Notes: a model not told the origin generated them from the sequence alone. A stretch of 5,976 nt of DNA from Neisseria lactamica (GCA_001067655.1 JUNU01000126.1:1-5976), one strand, 5' to 3'. Positions 1 through 5,805 are shown, numbered from the stretch's first letter. Translations and numbers: made by a program.

Positions 1-50
1 TTGAGCTAAGGCGAGGCAACGCCGTACTGGTTTAAAGTTAATCCACTATA
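1..50. mobile_element. Correia element (CREE), right end, truncated by window edge
   Basis: The last bases (39-50) read TAATCCACTATA, the reverse complement of the Correia terminal repeat TATAGTGGATTA. Just inside is the typical Correia interior, with GGCGAGGCAACGCCGTACTGG-like sequence at 10-30. The segment TTGAGCTAAGG at 1-11 matches, from memory, the interior of the long (about 155 bp) Correia form. Correia elements are non-autonomous miniature elements of Neisseria that insert at TA and can carry promoters or RNase III sites. The reverse complement of 8-50 matches 5925-5967 with one mismatch. The remainder lies outside the window. Confidence 0.85.
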
Positions 51-86
51 CCTAAAAAGATGAAGCACCTAGTTGCAGGCAGGGAT

Positions 87-117
87 AAAAAACTGCACCT
101 TTGTGAAGGTGCAGTTT
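87..117 (-). terminator. Intrinsic terminator of the minus-strand small-protein block
   Basis: A perfect 12-bp stem (90-101 with 106-117) closes a TGTG loop. Read on the minus strand, the stem runs into a TTTTTT tract, then ATCCC. It lies 36 bases past the stop codon of the gene ending at 153, so it closes that transcript. It also shields the block from the Correia element next to it. Confidence 0.85.
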
Positions 118-123
118 ACGGGT

Positions 124-134
124 TTCAGACGACC
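124..134 (-). repeat. DNA uptake sequence (11-base core)
   Basis: The plus strand reads TTCAGACGACC, the reverse complement of GGTCGTCTGAA. The twelfth base is G where the full AGGTCGTCTGAA form would give T. It is a single copy between the stop codon at 153 and the terminator at 90-117, and it is not part of that terminator stem. Confidence 0.85.
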
Positions 135-152
135 GACTGATTTACTTTTTCC

Positions 153-674
153 TTAACGTTGTAAGCTTTTTGGGAAAGGTTTTTTCTGTGAGACGGGCGC
201 AAACTCAAACACTTTCTTGCGTGCATTCCATTGTAGCGGACGGATACAATTTTGATATTGTGCGCGTACTTTACCGCGTGTGTCTTCGCCGCACAGCTCT
301 CCACCTACACCTAAATAAAGTTTGTTGCCGATGATTTTTGTTCCGACTGCGCCATGAAGAAATGCCTGTTTGGCAGAACCATCCGGTTGACCTGCAAAAA
401 CAGTGACCGCCCAGCCGCCGGAGCCACCCAGATCGGGTGCGTTGGCGCAGGTGACCTTGCTCATGTCGTAGACAAAATCATGATAACTGTCGTTATTTAA
501 ATCGATAATATCCAAAGCCTGACCAACAGAGAATTTTCCTCCCATTTCACGGCAGGTTTGTTTATCTTCATTGATGGCTTCCTGTACTTTTTTAGGAATT
601 GCTATGGGTGCGCGTTCGGCGGCAGCAAATTGCATGCTTGCCATGAATACTGCCGCTAAAAGCAGTTTTTGCAT
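153..674 (-). CDS. Hypothetical exported protein with four cysteines and a calcium-loop-like motif (173 aa)
   Basis: I do not recognise a named family. The start is set at the ATG at 674. GGAG (681-684) sits six bases upstream of it, and translation then opens directly with a signal peptide: MQK, a hydrophobic core, and AAA at residues 17-19 as the likely cleavage site. A longer reading would need a TTG at 695 and would put seven extra residues before the signal. The mature part has four cysteines (41, 76, 128, 143), enough for two disulfides in the periplasm. Residues 58-66 (D-L-N-N-D-S-Y-H-D) match the spacing of an EF-hand/dockerin-type calcium loop, but lack the usual glycine. A glycine-rich stretch lies at 83-87 and another around 122-125. 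There is no lipobox, so a soluble periplasmic or secreted protein is inferred. It is the last gene of a minus-strand run and ends at a strong terminator. It looks more AT-rich than prfC. Confidence 0.8.
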   Translation of the reverse strand: MQKLLLAAVFMASMQFAAAERAPIAIPKKVQEAINEDKQTCREMGGKFSVGQALDIIDLNNDSYHDFVYDMSKVTCANAPDLGGSGGWAVTVFAGQPDGSAKQAFLHGAVGTKIIGNKLYLGVGGELCGEDTRGKVRAQYQNCIRPLQWNARKKVFEFAPVSQKKPFPKSLQR

Positions 675-742
675 GATTTTCTCCGAATTAGGCAAAATTG
701 GTCGGCTGTATCAGGTATCCATGCTCGTTGCCATACTGAGTT

Positions 743-753
743 TTCAGACGACC
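743..753 (-). repeat. DNA uptake sequence (11-base core)
   Basis: The plus strand reads TTCAGACGACC and is followed by C, so it is one base short of the full 12-mer. It lies in the 90-base gap between the two small exported-protein genes, with no inverted partner nearby. It is therefore a lone uptake signal rather than a terminator. Confidence 0.85.
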
Positions 754-764
754 CAAACCGAGAT

Positions 765-1142
765 TTATGGTGTTGCGACTGTAAATGTAACATCCACATG
801 ATCTTTTTGCTGTTTCAATTCGAAACAATCGAATCCCTCGCTATTTACGCAAACATTGACTATTTTTTTGCCGGTCCATTGAATGGAGGTTTCCGTTTCT
901 TCGTTTATTTGACGTTTCATATTACGGGTTGGCAGGGTTTTGGGCAGTACTCCGTTTCCCCCCTCTTTTTTTAAAGCAGCAGTATAAGCGTCAGATAAAG
1001 AGTTACCTGAATAACGGCATTTGGTTACGCCTAATTCTGTTCCATCCCATTTCTGTTTACCGCAGGAGAGTTTGGCTCCGCCGGCATTTGCGGCAGCAGT
1101 GGTCAGAAGCAGGGCAACAGCCAATACAATTTGTTTTTTCAT
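765..1142 (-). CDS. Hypothetical small exported protein with four cysteines (125 aa)
   Basis: I do not recognise the family. The ribosome-binding site decides the start. AAGGA directly abuts an upstream ATG (1148), which leaves no spacer, but sits six bases before the ATG at 1142, so 1142 is chosen. Residues 1-20 form a clean signal peptide: MKK, a long Ala/Leu/Val core, and cleavage after A-N-A before G21. The mature protein of about 105 residues is rich in Lys, Thr and Gly. It has cysteines at 27, 42, 98 and 106, plausibly two disulfides formed in the periplasm. No lipobox, membrane anchor or catalytic motif is visible. The stop codon is 90 bases before the start of the next exported protein on the same strand, which also has four cysteines. 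The two could be co-transcribed, but I see no clear sequence similarity between them. Its start is 90 bases beyond the prfC stop. Confidence 0.8.
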   Translation of the reverse strand: MKKQIVLAVALLLTTAAANAGGAKLSCGKQKWDGTELGVTKCRYSGNSLSDAYTAALKKEGGNGVLPKTLPTRNMKRQINEETETSIQWTGKKIVNVCVNSEGFDCFELKQQKDHVDVTFTVATP

Positions 1143-1190
1143 CAACATTCCTTCAAATCATAGACGTAGATTGCATAAAAAAGATTCTAA

Positions 1191-1226
1191 TCGTCTGTCC
1201 TGTCAGGGTTTCAGACGACCTTTTTT
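1191..1226. terminator. DUS-containing stem-loop downstream of prfC
   Basis: A complete DUS (1210-1221, TTCAGACGACCT) supplies one arm of a stem. TCGTCTG at 1191-1197 pairs with CAGACGA at 1212-1218 across a 14-base loop. In the plus direction the stem is followed by CC and six T. In the prfC (minus) direction the T tract (1182-1177) starts eight bases past the stem, so termination there is probably partial. Some prfC transcripts may therefore continue into the small exported-protein genes. The DUS is certain; the terminator role is moderate. Confidence 0.55.
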
Positions 1227-1232
1227 AATCCA

Positions 1233-2828
1233 TTACAGCTTCACCGAATGCTCGCGCGTTTCGTGGAACACGATGTCCGGCCAGCGTTCCTGCGTGAGTC
1301 CCAAATTCACGCGGTTGGGGGCGAGGTAGGCGAGATTGCCGCCTGCGTCGATGGCGAGATTGCCTGCATTGGCTTTTTCAAACTCCGCCAGTTTTTTCTT
1401 GTCTTCGCACGATACCCAGCGCGCCGACCAGATGGATGCGTTATCAAACATGGCTTCCACGCCGTATTCATTGGCGAGGCGCGAGGTAACGACTTCAAAC
1501 TGCAACACGCCGACCGCGCCCAAAATCAAATCTGCGCCGCTCATCGGTTTGAATACTTGAACCGCACCTTCTTCGCCGAGTTGTTGCAAACCTTTTTGCA
1601 GCTGCTTGATTTTCAGCGGGTTTTTGATGCGGACGCTGCGGAACAGTTCGGGTGCGAAGAAGGGGATGCCGGTGAACGCCAGTTGTTCGCCTTCGGAGAA
1701 GCTGTCGCCGATTTGGATGTTGCCGTGGTTCGGGATGCCGATGATGTCGCCTGCGTAGGCTTCTTCCACCAGCTCACGGTCGTGCGACATGAACGTGACC
1801 ACGCTGGAGGCGGCGATTTCGCGGTTGATGCGCAGGTGTTTCATCTTCATGCCGCGCTCGAATTTGCCGGAGCAAACGCGCAAAAAGGCGATGCGGTCGC
1901 GGTGTTTCGGGTCCATATTGGCTTGGATTTTAAAGATAAATCCGGAAAACTTCGGCTCGTCCGGCTCGACCATGCGTACGGTCGCGTCGCGCGGTTTCGG
2001 TGCGGGCGCCCAGTCAATCAATGAATTGAGGATTTCCTGAATACCGAAGTTGTTAATCGCCGAGCCGAAGAACACGGGCGTGAGTTCGCCGGCGAGAAAT
2101 TCGTCGAGATTAAATTCGTTGGAAGCCGCCTGCACCAATTCGATTTCGTCGCGCAGCTGCTGGATTTCCAGCGGAAAGCGTTGTTCCAATTCGGGATTAT
2201 TGATGCCTTTGATGATGTCGAACTCGTGCGGCAGGCGTTCGCCACCTGCGTCGAAGAGATAGATTTCGTCATTCAGGATGTGGTACACGCCTTTGAAGTT
2301 TTTGCCCATGCCGATCGGCCAAGTGACGGGCGCGCAGCGGATTTTTAAAATATTTTCCACTTCGTCCAGCAATTCCAAAGAATCGCGCACTTCGCGATCG
2401 TATTTGTTCATGAACGTCACAATCGGCGTATTGCGCAGGCGGCAGACGTTCAAGAGTTTGATGGTTTGCGCTTCCACGCCTTTTGCCGCGTCGATGACCA
2501 TCAATGCGCTGTCAACGGCGGTCAAAACGCGGTAGGTGTCTTCGGAGAAGTCCTGGTGTCCCGGCGTGTCCAAGAGGTTGACGGTGTGGTCTTTGTAGTC
2601 GAACTGCATCACGCTTGATGCCACGGAAATGCCGCGCTGCTTCTCGATTTCCATCCAGTCAGAGGTGGCGAATTTACCGGTTTTCTTGCCTTTTACCGTA
2701 CCCGCGCTTTGAATCGCGCCTGAAAACAGCAAGAGTTTTTCAGTCAGCGTGGTTTTACCCGCGTCGGGGTGGGAGATGATGGCAAACGTGCGGCGGCGGC
2801 GCACTTGGTCGAGGATTTCTTGGGACAT
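1233..2828 (-). CDS. prfC: Peptide chain release factor 3 (RF3), translational GTPase
   Basis: RF3 is a cytoplasmic GTPase that recycles class I release factors (RF1/RF2) from the ribosome after peptide release. From the ATG at 2828 the product has 531 residues, close to the 529 of E. coli RF3. A TTG at 2843 would add five residues without a ribosome-binding site. Visible motifs are the P-loop S-H-P-D-A-G-K-T-T (19-27), which is typical of RF3 and differs from EF-G. The switch I region lies around 55-70, with R65-G66-I67-S68. The G3 motif D-T-P-G-H is at 87-91 and the G4 motif N-K-Y-D at 141-144, where E. coli has NKLD. A beta-barrel domain and the RF3 C-terminal domain follow, ending in E-T-R-E-H-S-V-K-L. 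The frame is intact. The Shine-Dalgarno is weak (AAAGAAAG just upstream). It has its own promoter at 2896-2924 and a hairpin in the leader. There is no functional link to the flanking transporter beyond shared strand. Confidence 0.96.
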   Translation of the reverse strand: MSQEILDQVRRRRTFAIISHPDAGKTTLTEKLLLFSGAIQSAGTVKGKKTGKFATSDWMEIEKQRGISVASSVMQFDYKDHTVNLLDTPGHQDFSEDTYRVLTAVDSALMVIDAAKGVEAQTIKLLNVCRLRNTPIVTFMNKYDREVRDSLELLDEVENILKIRCAPVTWPIGMGKNFKGVYHILNDEIYLFDAGGERLPHEFDIIKGINNPELEQRFPLEIQQLRDEIELVQAASNEFNLDEFLAGELTPVFFGSAINNFGIQEILNSLIDWAPAPKPRDATVRMVEPDEPKFSGFIFKIQANMDPKHRDRIAFLRVCSGKFERGMKMKHLRINREIAASSVVTFMSHDRELVEEAYAGDIIGIPNHGNIQIGDSFSEGEQLAFTGIPFFAPELFRSVRIKNPLKIKQLQKGLQQLGEEGAVQVFKPMSGADLILGAVGVLQFEVVTSRLANEYGVEAMFDNASIWSARWVSCEDKKKLAEFEKANAGNLAIDAGGNLAYLAPNRVNLGLTQERWPDIVFHETREHSVKL

Positions 2829-2841
2829 GGGCTTTCTTTGC

Positions 2842-2874
2842 AAAAAGGTTCAGGCCGCTTTTGCGACGGCCTGA
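2842..2874 (-). promoter_or_regulatory. GC-rich hairpin plus T tract in the prfC leader (attenuator-like)
   Basis: On the minus strand an 8-bp stem (2867-2874 with 2850-2857, six of eight pairs G-C) has a 9-base loop. It is followed after ACC by TTTTT (2846-2842). It lies between the prfC promoter and the ATG at 2828, so it could stop part of the transcription before the gene or shape translation. The 5' arm and loop (minus strand 2872-2861, AGGCCGTCGCAA) match the related AG-DUS dialect AGGCCGTCTGAA at 10 of 12 bases, so it may be a decayed uptake sequence. The role is inferred from shape only. Confidence 0.5.
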
Positions 2875-2895
2875 GAAAAGGTTGAGATGGCGGGG

Positions 2896-2924
2896 ATTGT
2901 ACAAAAAAACACTAATCGGTTCAA
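2896..2924 (-). promoter_or_regulatory. Sigma-70-type promoter of prfC
   Basis: On the minus strand TTGAAC (2924-2919, four of six to TTGACA) is followed by exactly 17 bases and then TACAAT (2901-2896, five of six to TATAAT). Transcription would start near 2889, giving a leader of about 60 bases that contains the hairpin at 2850-2874. The promoter lies just beyond the terminator of the upstream transporter gene, consistent with prfC being its own transcription unit. Confidence 0.7.
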
Positions 2925-2938
2925 TGATTAGGGGATAA

Positions 2939-2972
2939 AAAAGGTCGTCTGAAAATTTTCAGACGACCTTTT
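2939..2972 (-). terminator. Perfect DUS palindrome, terminator of the symporter gene
   Basis: Two full DUS copies face each other (2942-2953 AGGTCGTCTGAA and 2958-2969 in reverse) and extend to a perfect 34-bp palindrome with 17-base arms. It begins 13 bases after the symporter stop. On the minus strand it ends in a T-rich run (TTTTTTATCC), a classic neisserial inverted-DUS terminator. In the plus direction the T run is only four bases. Confidence 0.9.
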
Positions 2973-2984
2973 CACGATGGCGGA

Positions 2985-4403
2985 TTAAGCCTTGTCGTGG
3001 AATTCGTGGAATTCATATTGGTAGGACAAGTCTTTGCCGGCTTTTTTCTGCACCAGATAATCGTCGTAAACGGCGCGGATTTCCTTGCGCAAGAGGAATA
3101 GGGCGATTAAGTTTGGGATGACCATGAAGCCGTTGAACATATCTGACAAGCTCCAAACCAAATCGACTTTGCCCAAGGTACCCAATACGATAGCCAGCAG
3201 CACGAGCGCGCGGTAAATGCCCAAGTGTTTTCCTCTGAAGAGGAAGCGGATGTTGGACTCGCCAAAGTAGTACCAGCCGATGATGGTGGTGAAGGCGAAG
3301 AAGGTCAGGCAGACGGCGAGCAGTTGCGAACCGAAGCCGGGGAAGGCTTTGCTGAAGGCGAATTGGGTCACTGCCGCGCCTTGTTCACCGGAAAGGTTGG
3401 CATCGGTCAGGAGGATAATCAGCGCGGTGGCGGTGCAGACCAATATGGTGTCGATGAACACGCCGATAAATGCCGCCAAGCCTTGTTGAACAGGGTGGTT
3501 CACGTCGGCGGTAGCGTGTGCGTGCGGTGTCGAACCCATACCCGCTTCGTTCGAGAACAGCCCGCGTGCCACGCCGAAACGGACGGCTTCACGCATACCG
3601 ATACCCGCTGCGCCGCCTAATACGGCTTCGGGATTGAAGGCGGCAGTAAAGATGTGGTTGAACATCGGTATGATGTGGTCGGAGAATTTGAACAGGATAA
3701 CGACGGCACACAAGATATAGATAATCGCCATAAACGGCACGACGAATTGGGCGATGTTGGCGATGCGGTTGACGCCGCCGACGATGATCATGCCCGCGAG
3801 GACGGCGAGGGCGATGCCCACTGCCAATGCCGGTACGTTAAAGGCGATGGTAACGGAGGAGGCGATGGAGTTCGCCTGCGTGGCGTTGCCGATAAAGCCC
3901 AGCGCGATAATCAGGGCGATGGAGAAGAAGCCCGATAAGAAACGCGCCGCGCCGCGCCCGATTTTCGGGGTCAGGCCGTGCGTGATGTAGAACGCGGGGC
4001 CGCCGATGTATTTGCCGTGGCTGACGACGCGGTATTTTTGCGCGAGCAGGGCTTCGGCGAAAATCGTGGACATCCCCAAAACGGCGGAAAGCCACATCCA
4101 AAAAATCGCACCCGGCCCGCCTGCGGTAATGGCGGTTGCCACGCCAGCGACGTTGCCCGTGCCGATTTGCGCGGAGACAGCGACAGCGAGTGCTTGGAAT
4201 TGCGACAAAGATTTATCATCTTTGTCTTTTTTGGAAAACAAACCGCCGAAAACGGATTTAAACCCCGCCCCCAATTTGGTAATCTGCGGCGCGCCTAGAT
4301 AGAGTGTGAAAAACAGGCCGATGCCCAAAAGGGCGTAAATCAGCATGTAATCCCACAGAATCAGATTGACTGCGCCCACCAGTGCAGACAATGTTTCTTC
4401 CAT
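2985..4403 (-). CDS. Alanine/glycine:cation symporter, AGCS family
   Basis: This is an inner-membrane secondary transporter that imports alanine and/or glycine with Na+ or H+ (family PF01235, TC 2.A.25; homologues are called AgcS, AlsT or DagA). The 472-residue length is normal for the family. Hydrophobic segments recur through the protein, for example around 17-36, 68-117, 155-182, 188-238, 300-333, 355-378 and 397-437. The family signature is clear at 95-110 (G-G-P-G-A-I-F-W-M-W-L-S-A-V-L-G). The preceding Q-I-G-T-G-N-V-A-G (79-87) and F-S-N-E-A-G-M-G-S (283-291) are also hallmark substrate/cation-site regions. A short charged loop (58-65, KKDKDDKS) and a hydrophilic tail rich in Tyr, Phe, Glu and His (441-472) are likely cytoplasmic. 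The ATG at 4403 has AAGG nine bases upstream. The substrate cannot be resolved between alanine and glycine from sequence alone. It is a single-gene unit with its own terminator, divergent from yebC. Confidence 0.93.
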   Translation of the reverse strand: MEETLSALVGAVNLILWDYMLIYALLGIGLFFTLYLGAPQITKLGAGFKSVFGGLFSKKDKDDKSLSQFQALAVAVSAQIGTGNVAGVATAITAGGPGAIFWMWLSAVLGMSTIFAEALLAQKYRVVSHGKYIGGPAFYITHGLTPKIGRGAARFLSGFFSIALIIALGFIGNATQANSIASSVTIAFNVPALAVGIALAVLAGMIIVGGVNRIANIAQFVVPFMAIIYILCAVVILFKFSDHIIPMFNHIFTAAFNPEAVLGGAAGIGMREAVRFGVARGLFSNEAGMGSTPHAHATADVNHPVQQGLAAFIGVFIDTILVCTATALIILLTDANLSGEQGAAVTQFAFSKAFPGFGSQLLAVCLTFFAFTTIIGWYYFGESNIRFLFRGKHLGIYRALVLLAIVLGTLGKVDLVWSLSDMFNGFMVIPNLIALFLLRKEIRAVYDDYLVQKKAGKDLSYQYEFHEFHDKA

Positions 4404-4550
4404 AATTACAAACCTTATATTGAAAAATGAACAGATGACGACATTCTGCGGCGGTTACTCCGTCGAATGCCGTTGTGTCGGACGGTGCGGCGAGCAGGCC
4501 GGCTTCGTCCGTTTTGCCCCAAGTTGTCAACAATCCTGAAGCAGGTCTGC

Positions 4551-4578
4551 ATGATACCGTAAACCTTTTGTGAGGCAA
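4551..4578 (-). promoter_or_regulatory. Candidate promoter of the AGCS symporter
   Basis: On the minus strand TTGCCT (4578-4573, four of six) is followed by 16 bases and then TATCAT (4556-4551, five of six). Transcription would begin near 4544, giving a leader of about 140 bases before the ATG at 4403. A TATAAG string next to the ribosome-binding site is too close to the start codon to be the main -10. Confidence 0.45.
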
Positions 4579-4643
4579 ACGAAAAAAAGAATCAGGTTTG
4601 GGCAAAGACAAGATTTTTGCGTTTGTCGGGCGCTATCGGCGTT

Positions 4644-4682
4644 TTCAGACGACCTTTTAGGCAGAATGCAGGGTCGTCTGAA
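4644..4682. repeat. Inverted DUS pair between two divergent promoters
   Basis: TTCAGACGACCT (4644-4655) faces GGTCGTCTGAA (4672-4682), giving a perfect 11-bp stem with a 17-base loop. Unlike most neisserial inverted DUS pairs, it follows the end of no gene, since transcription leaves this region in both directions. There is also no T run directly after either side of the stem. Confidence 0.85.
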
Positions 4683-4685
4683 TAT

Positions 4686-4713
4686 TTTAGGTATATTCAA
4701 CCTATGTTAAAAT
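4686..4713 (+). promoter_or_regulatory. Candidate promoter of yebC
   Basis: TAAAAT (4708-4713, five of six to TATAAT) is preceded, 16 bases upstream, by a weak TTTAGG (4686-4691). The start would fall near 4720, leaving a leader of about 55 bases with a GC hairpin. The -10 is good and the -35 poor, so the exact element is uncertain. Confidence 0.45.
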
Positions 4714-4738
4714 GCGCCCTTTGAAAATGAGCAAGAGC

Positions 4739-4754
4739 CCGCCGGATAAGGCGG
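4739..4754 (+). promoter_or_regulatory. Short GC hairpin in the yebC leader
   Basis: CCGCC (4739-4743) and GGCGG (4750-4754) form a five-pair all-GC stem with a GGATAA loop. It ends seven bases before the AAAGGA ribosome-binding site (4762-4767). It may protect the 5' end or tune translation; there is no T run, so it is not a terminator. Confidence 0.4.
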
Positions 4755-4773
4755 AAAATCGAAAGGAATCCAT

Positions 4774-5502
4774 ATGGCAGGTCATAGTAAGTGGGCAAAT
4801 ATCCAGCATAAAAAAGCCCGTCAAGATGCCAAACGCGGCAAAATCTTCACCCGTTTGATTAAAGAAATCACCGTTGCAGCCCGCATGGGCGGCGGCGACC
4901 CCGGCGCCAACCCGCGCCTGCGCCTGGCTTTGGAAAAAGCCGCTGAAAACAATATGCCCAAAGACAACGTACAACGCGCCATCGACAAAGGTACGGGCAA
5001 CTTGGAAGGCGTGGAATACATCGAATTGCGCTACGAAGGCTACGGCATCGGCGGCGCGGCGCTGATGGTGGACTGTCTGACCGACAACAAAACCCGCACC
5101 GTCGCCGACGTGCGCCATGCGTTCACCAAAAATGGCGGCAACTTAGGCACCGACGGCTGCGTAGCGTTCAACTTCGTGCATCAAGGTTATTTGGTGTTCG
5201 AACCCGGCGTTGACGAAGATGCGCTGATGGAAGCCGCTCTGGAAGCCGGTGCGGAAGACGTGATTGCCAACGACGACGGCTCCATCGAAGTCATCACCGC
5301 CCCGAATGATTGGGCGGGCGTGAAAGCGGCATTGGAAACCGCAGGCTACAAATCCGTTGACGGCGACGTTACCATGCGCGCCCAAAACGAAACCGAACTC
5401 TCCGGCGACGATGCCGTCAAAATGCAGAAACTGATTGACGCGCTGGAAGATTTGGACGACGTGCAGGATGTTTACACCTCCGCCGTTTTGAATCTGGATT
5501 AA
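4774..5502 (+). CDS. yebC: YebC/PmpR/TACO1-family protein
   Basis: This is a cytoplasmic protein of the very widespread YebC family (PF01709). Members were first described as DNA-binding transcriptional regulators. The mitochondrial homologue TACO1 is a translation activator, and bacterial members have been linked to relief of ribosome stalling, so the label 'transcriptional regulator' should be treated with care. The N-terminal signature M-A-G-H-S-K-W-A-N-I-Q-H-K-K (1-14) is diagnostic, followed by a basic segment (13-37). The second hallmark P-R-L-R-L-A-L-E-K-A (47-56) and the region N-M-P-K-D-N-V-Q-R-A-I (60-70) are intact. The acidic middle domain carries Y-E-G-Y-G-I-G-G (87-94) and G-G-N-L-G (121-125). 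The product has 242 residues, a normal length. AAAGGA (4762-4767) lies six bases before the ATG. It is alone in its transcription unit, without the ruvC neighbour often seen in other proteobacteria. Confidence 0.96.
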   Translation: MAGHSKWANIQHKKARQDAKRGKIFTRLIKEITVAARMGGGDPGANPRLRLALEKAAENNMPKDNVQRAIDKGTGNLEGVEYIELRYEGYGIGGAALMVDCLTDNKTRTVADVRHAFTKNGGNLGTDGCVAFNFVHQGYLVFEPGVDEDALMEAALEAGAEDVIANDDGSIEVITAPNDWAGVKAALETAGYKSVDGDVTMRAQNETELSGDDAVKMQKLIDALEDLDDVQDVYTSAVLNLD

Positions 5503-5514
5503 TCGGAAAGATTG

Positions 5515-5543
5515 AAAGCAAACCTGATGGGTCTGCTTTTTTT
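5515..5543 (+). terminator. Intrinsic terminator of yebC
   Basis: AAAGCA (5515-5520) pairs with TGCTTT (5534-5539) and ACC (5522-5524) with GGT (5530-5532). One A/C mismatch separates the two helices, and the loop is TGATG. The stem runs directly into a T tract through 5543. It starts 13 bases after the yebC stop. Confidence 0.8.
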
Positions 5544-5585
5544 GCGTCTGGGATTTTAGGCGGTTTGCTGGAATCTCCAATGGCT

Positions 5586-5658
5586 CGTGGGCATAGCCCA
5601 CGCTACATAGCCTGTTGACAACACTTACGCCGTAGCCGTAGCGTGGACTTTGTCCACG
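5586..5658. repeat. REP-like hairpin pair, head to head (BIME-like unit 1)
   Basis: Hairpin 1 (stem 5586-5592 with 5596-5602, ATA loop) is followed directly by CTAC (5603-5606), so on the minus strand it is headed by GTAG. Hairpin 2 (stem 5642-5648 with 5652-5658, TTT loop) is headed on the plus strand by GTAG at 5638-5641. The two heads face each other across 31 bases. A GTAG head abutting a short palindrome, in inverted pairs, is the architecture of REP/BIME elements moved by RAYT transposases. I know of no published name for this particular repeat. The wider unit 5581-5694 recurs at 5814-5924. Confidence 0.7.
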
Positions 5659-5674
5659 AAAACAATAGGCACAG

Positions 5675-5713
5675 AGGTCGTCTGAAAACTCGATGTAGGT
5701 TTTCAGACGACCT
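5675..5713. repeat. Inverted pair of full DUS, 15-bp stem
   Basis: AGGTCGTCTGAA (5675-5686) and its reverse complement (5702-5713) extend to a perfect 15-bp stem (5675-5689 with 5699-5713) around a nine-base loop. On the plus strand the stem ends in TTT and could act as a second, backup terminator for yebC, 132 bases past the main one. The left DUS starts 16 bases after REP hairpin 2. Confidence 0.85.
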
Positions 5714-5756
5714 TTCATGTTTGGACTGCGTATCGGTTTTGGTTGGCACGGTATCC

Positions 5757-5777
5757 GTAGCGTGGGTTCTACCCACG
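5757..5777 (+). repeat. Single REP-like hairpin
   Basis: GTAG (5757-5760) abuts stem CGTGGGT/ACCCACG (5761-5767 with 5771-5777) with a TCT loop. It is oriented like hairpins 2 and 5. Its stem differs from theirs at paired positions in ways that keep the pairing. No inverted partner precedes it. Confidence 0.7.
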
Positions 5778-5793
5778 GAAATAATGGGCGGAC

Positions 5794-5805
5794 AGGTCGT
5801 CTGAA
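5794..5805 (+). repeat. DNA uptake sequence (full 12-mer)
   Basis: An exact AGGTCGTCTGAA begins 16 bases after the single REP-like hairpin, the same spacing as in repeat unit 1. It has no inverted partner. Confidence 0.9.

Larger units (their letters stand above)
4404..4773. other. Divergent intergenic region between the symporter and yebC
   Basis: No convincing gene is present in this 370-base gap. A minus-strand reading frame enters it from inside the symporter gene (4258-4611), but it is out of frame with the transporter and has no protein character. The gap holds a candidate symporter promoter (4551-4578), about 140 bases of symporter leader, an inverted DUS pair (4644-4682), a candidate yebC promoter (4686-4713) and a GC-rich yebC leader hairpin (4739-4754). 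I looked for glycine-riboswitch core motifs in the symporter leader and did not find them. Confidence 0.75.

Noticed and set aside
1248..2024. A 258-codon plus-strand open frame antisense to prfC
   Set aside because: A GC-driven shadow of the intact prfC reading frame, with low-complexity Ala/Val/Asp/Phe composition and no start signals.
3225..3938. Plus-strand open frames antisense to the symporter, rich in Gly, Asp, His and Ala
   Set aside because: They mirror the codons of a membrane protein on the other strand. The symporter frame is complete and carries the family signature.
4523..4531. GTTGTCAAC palindrome with a perfect TTGACA on the minus strand, as an operator or the main symporter promoter
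   Set aside because: No acceptable -10 box lies 16-18 bases downstream, and a nine-base imperfect palindrome is too short to claim an operator.
4404..4550. A glycine riboswitch in the leader of the AGCS symporter
   Set aside because: Expected from family knowledge, but core motifs of the gcvT-type aptamer (CCGAAGG-like and CTCTCAGG-like segments) are absent in the leader.
4258..4611. A 117-codon minus-strand open frame upstream of and overlapping the symporter start
   Set aside because: It overlaps the symporter gene in another frame, lacks a good ribosome-binding site and shows no domain character. It is more likely leader sequence than a leader peptide.
5143..5718. A 191-codon minus-strand open frame antisense to yebC and running into the repeats
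   Set aside because: It is antisense to a conserved complete gene and includes repeat-derived sequence, with no ribosome-binding site.
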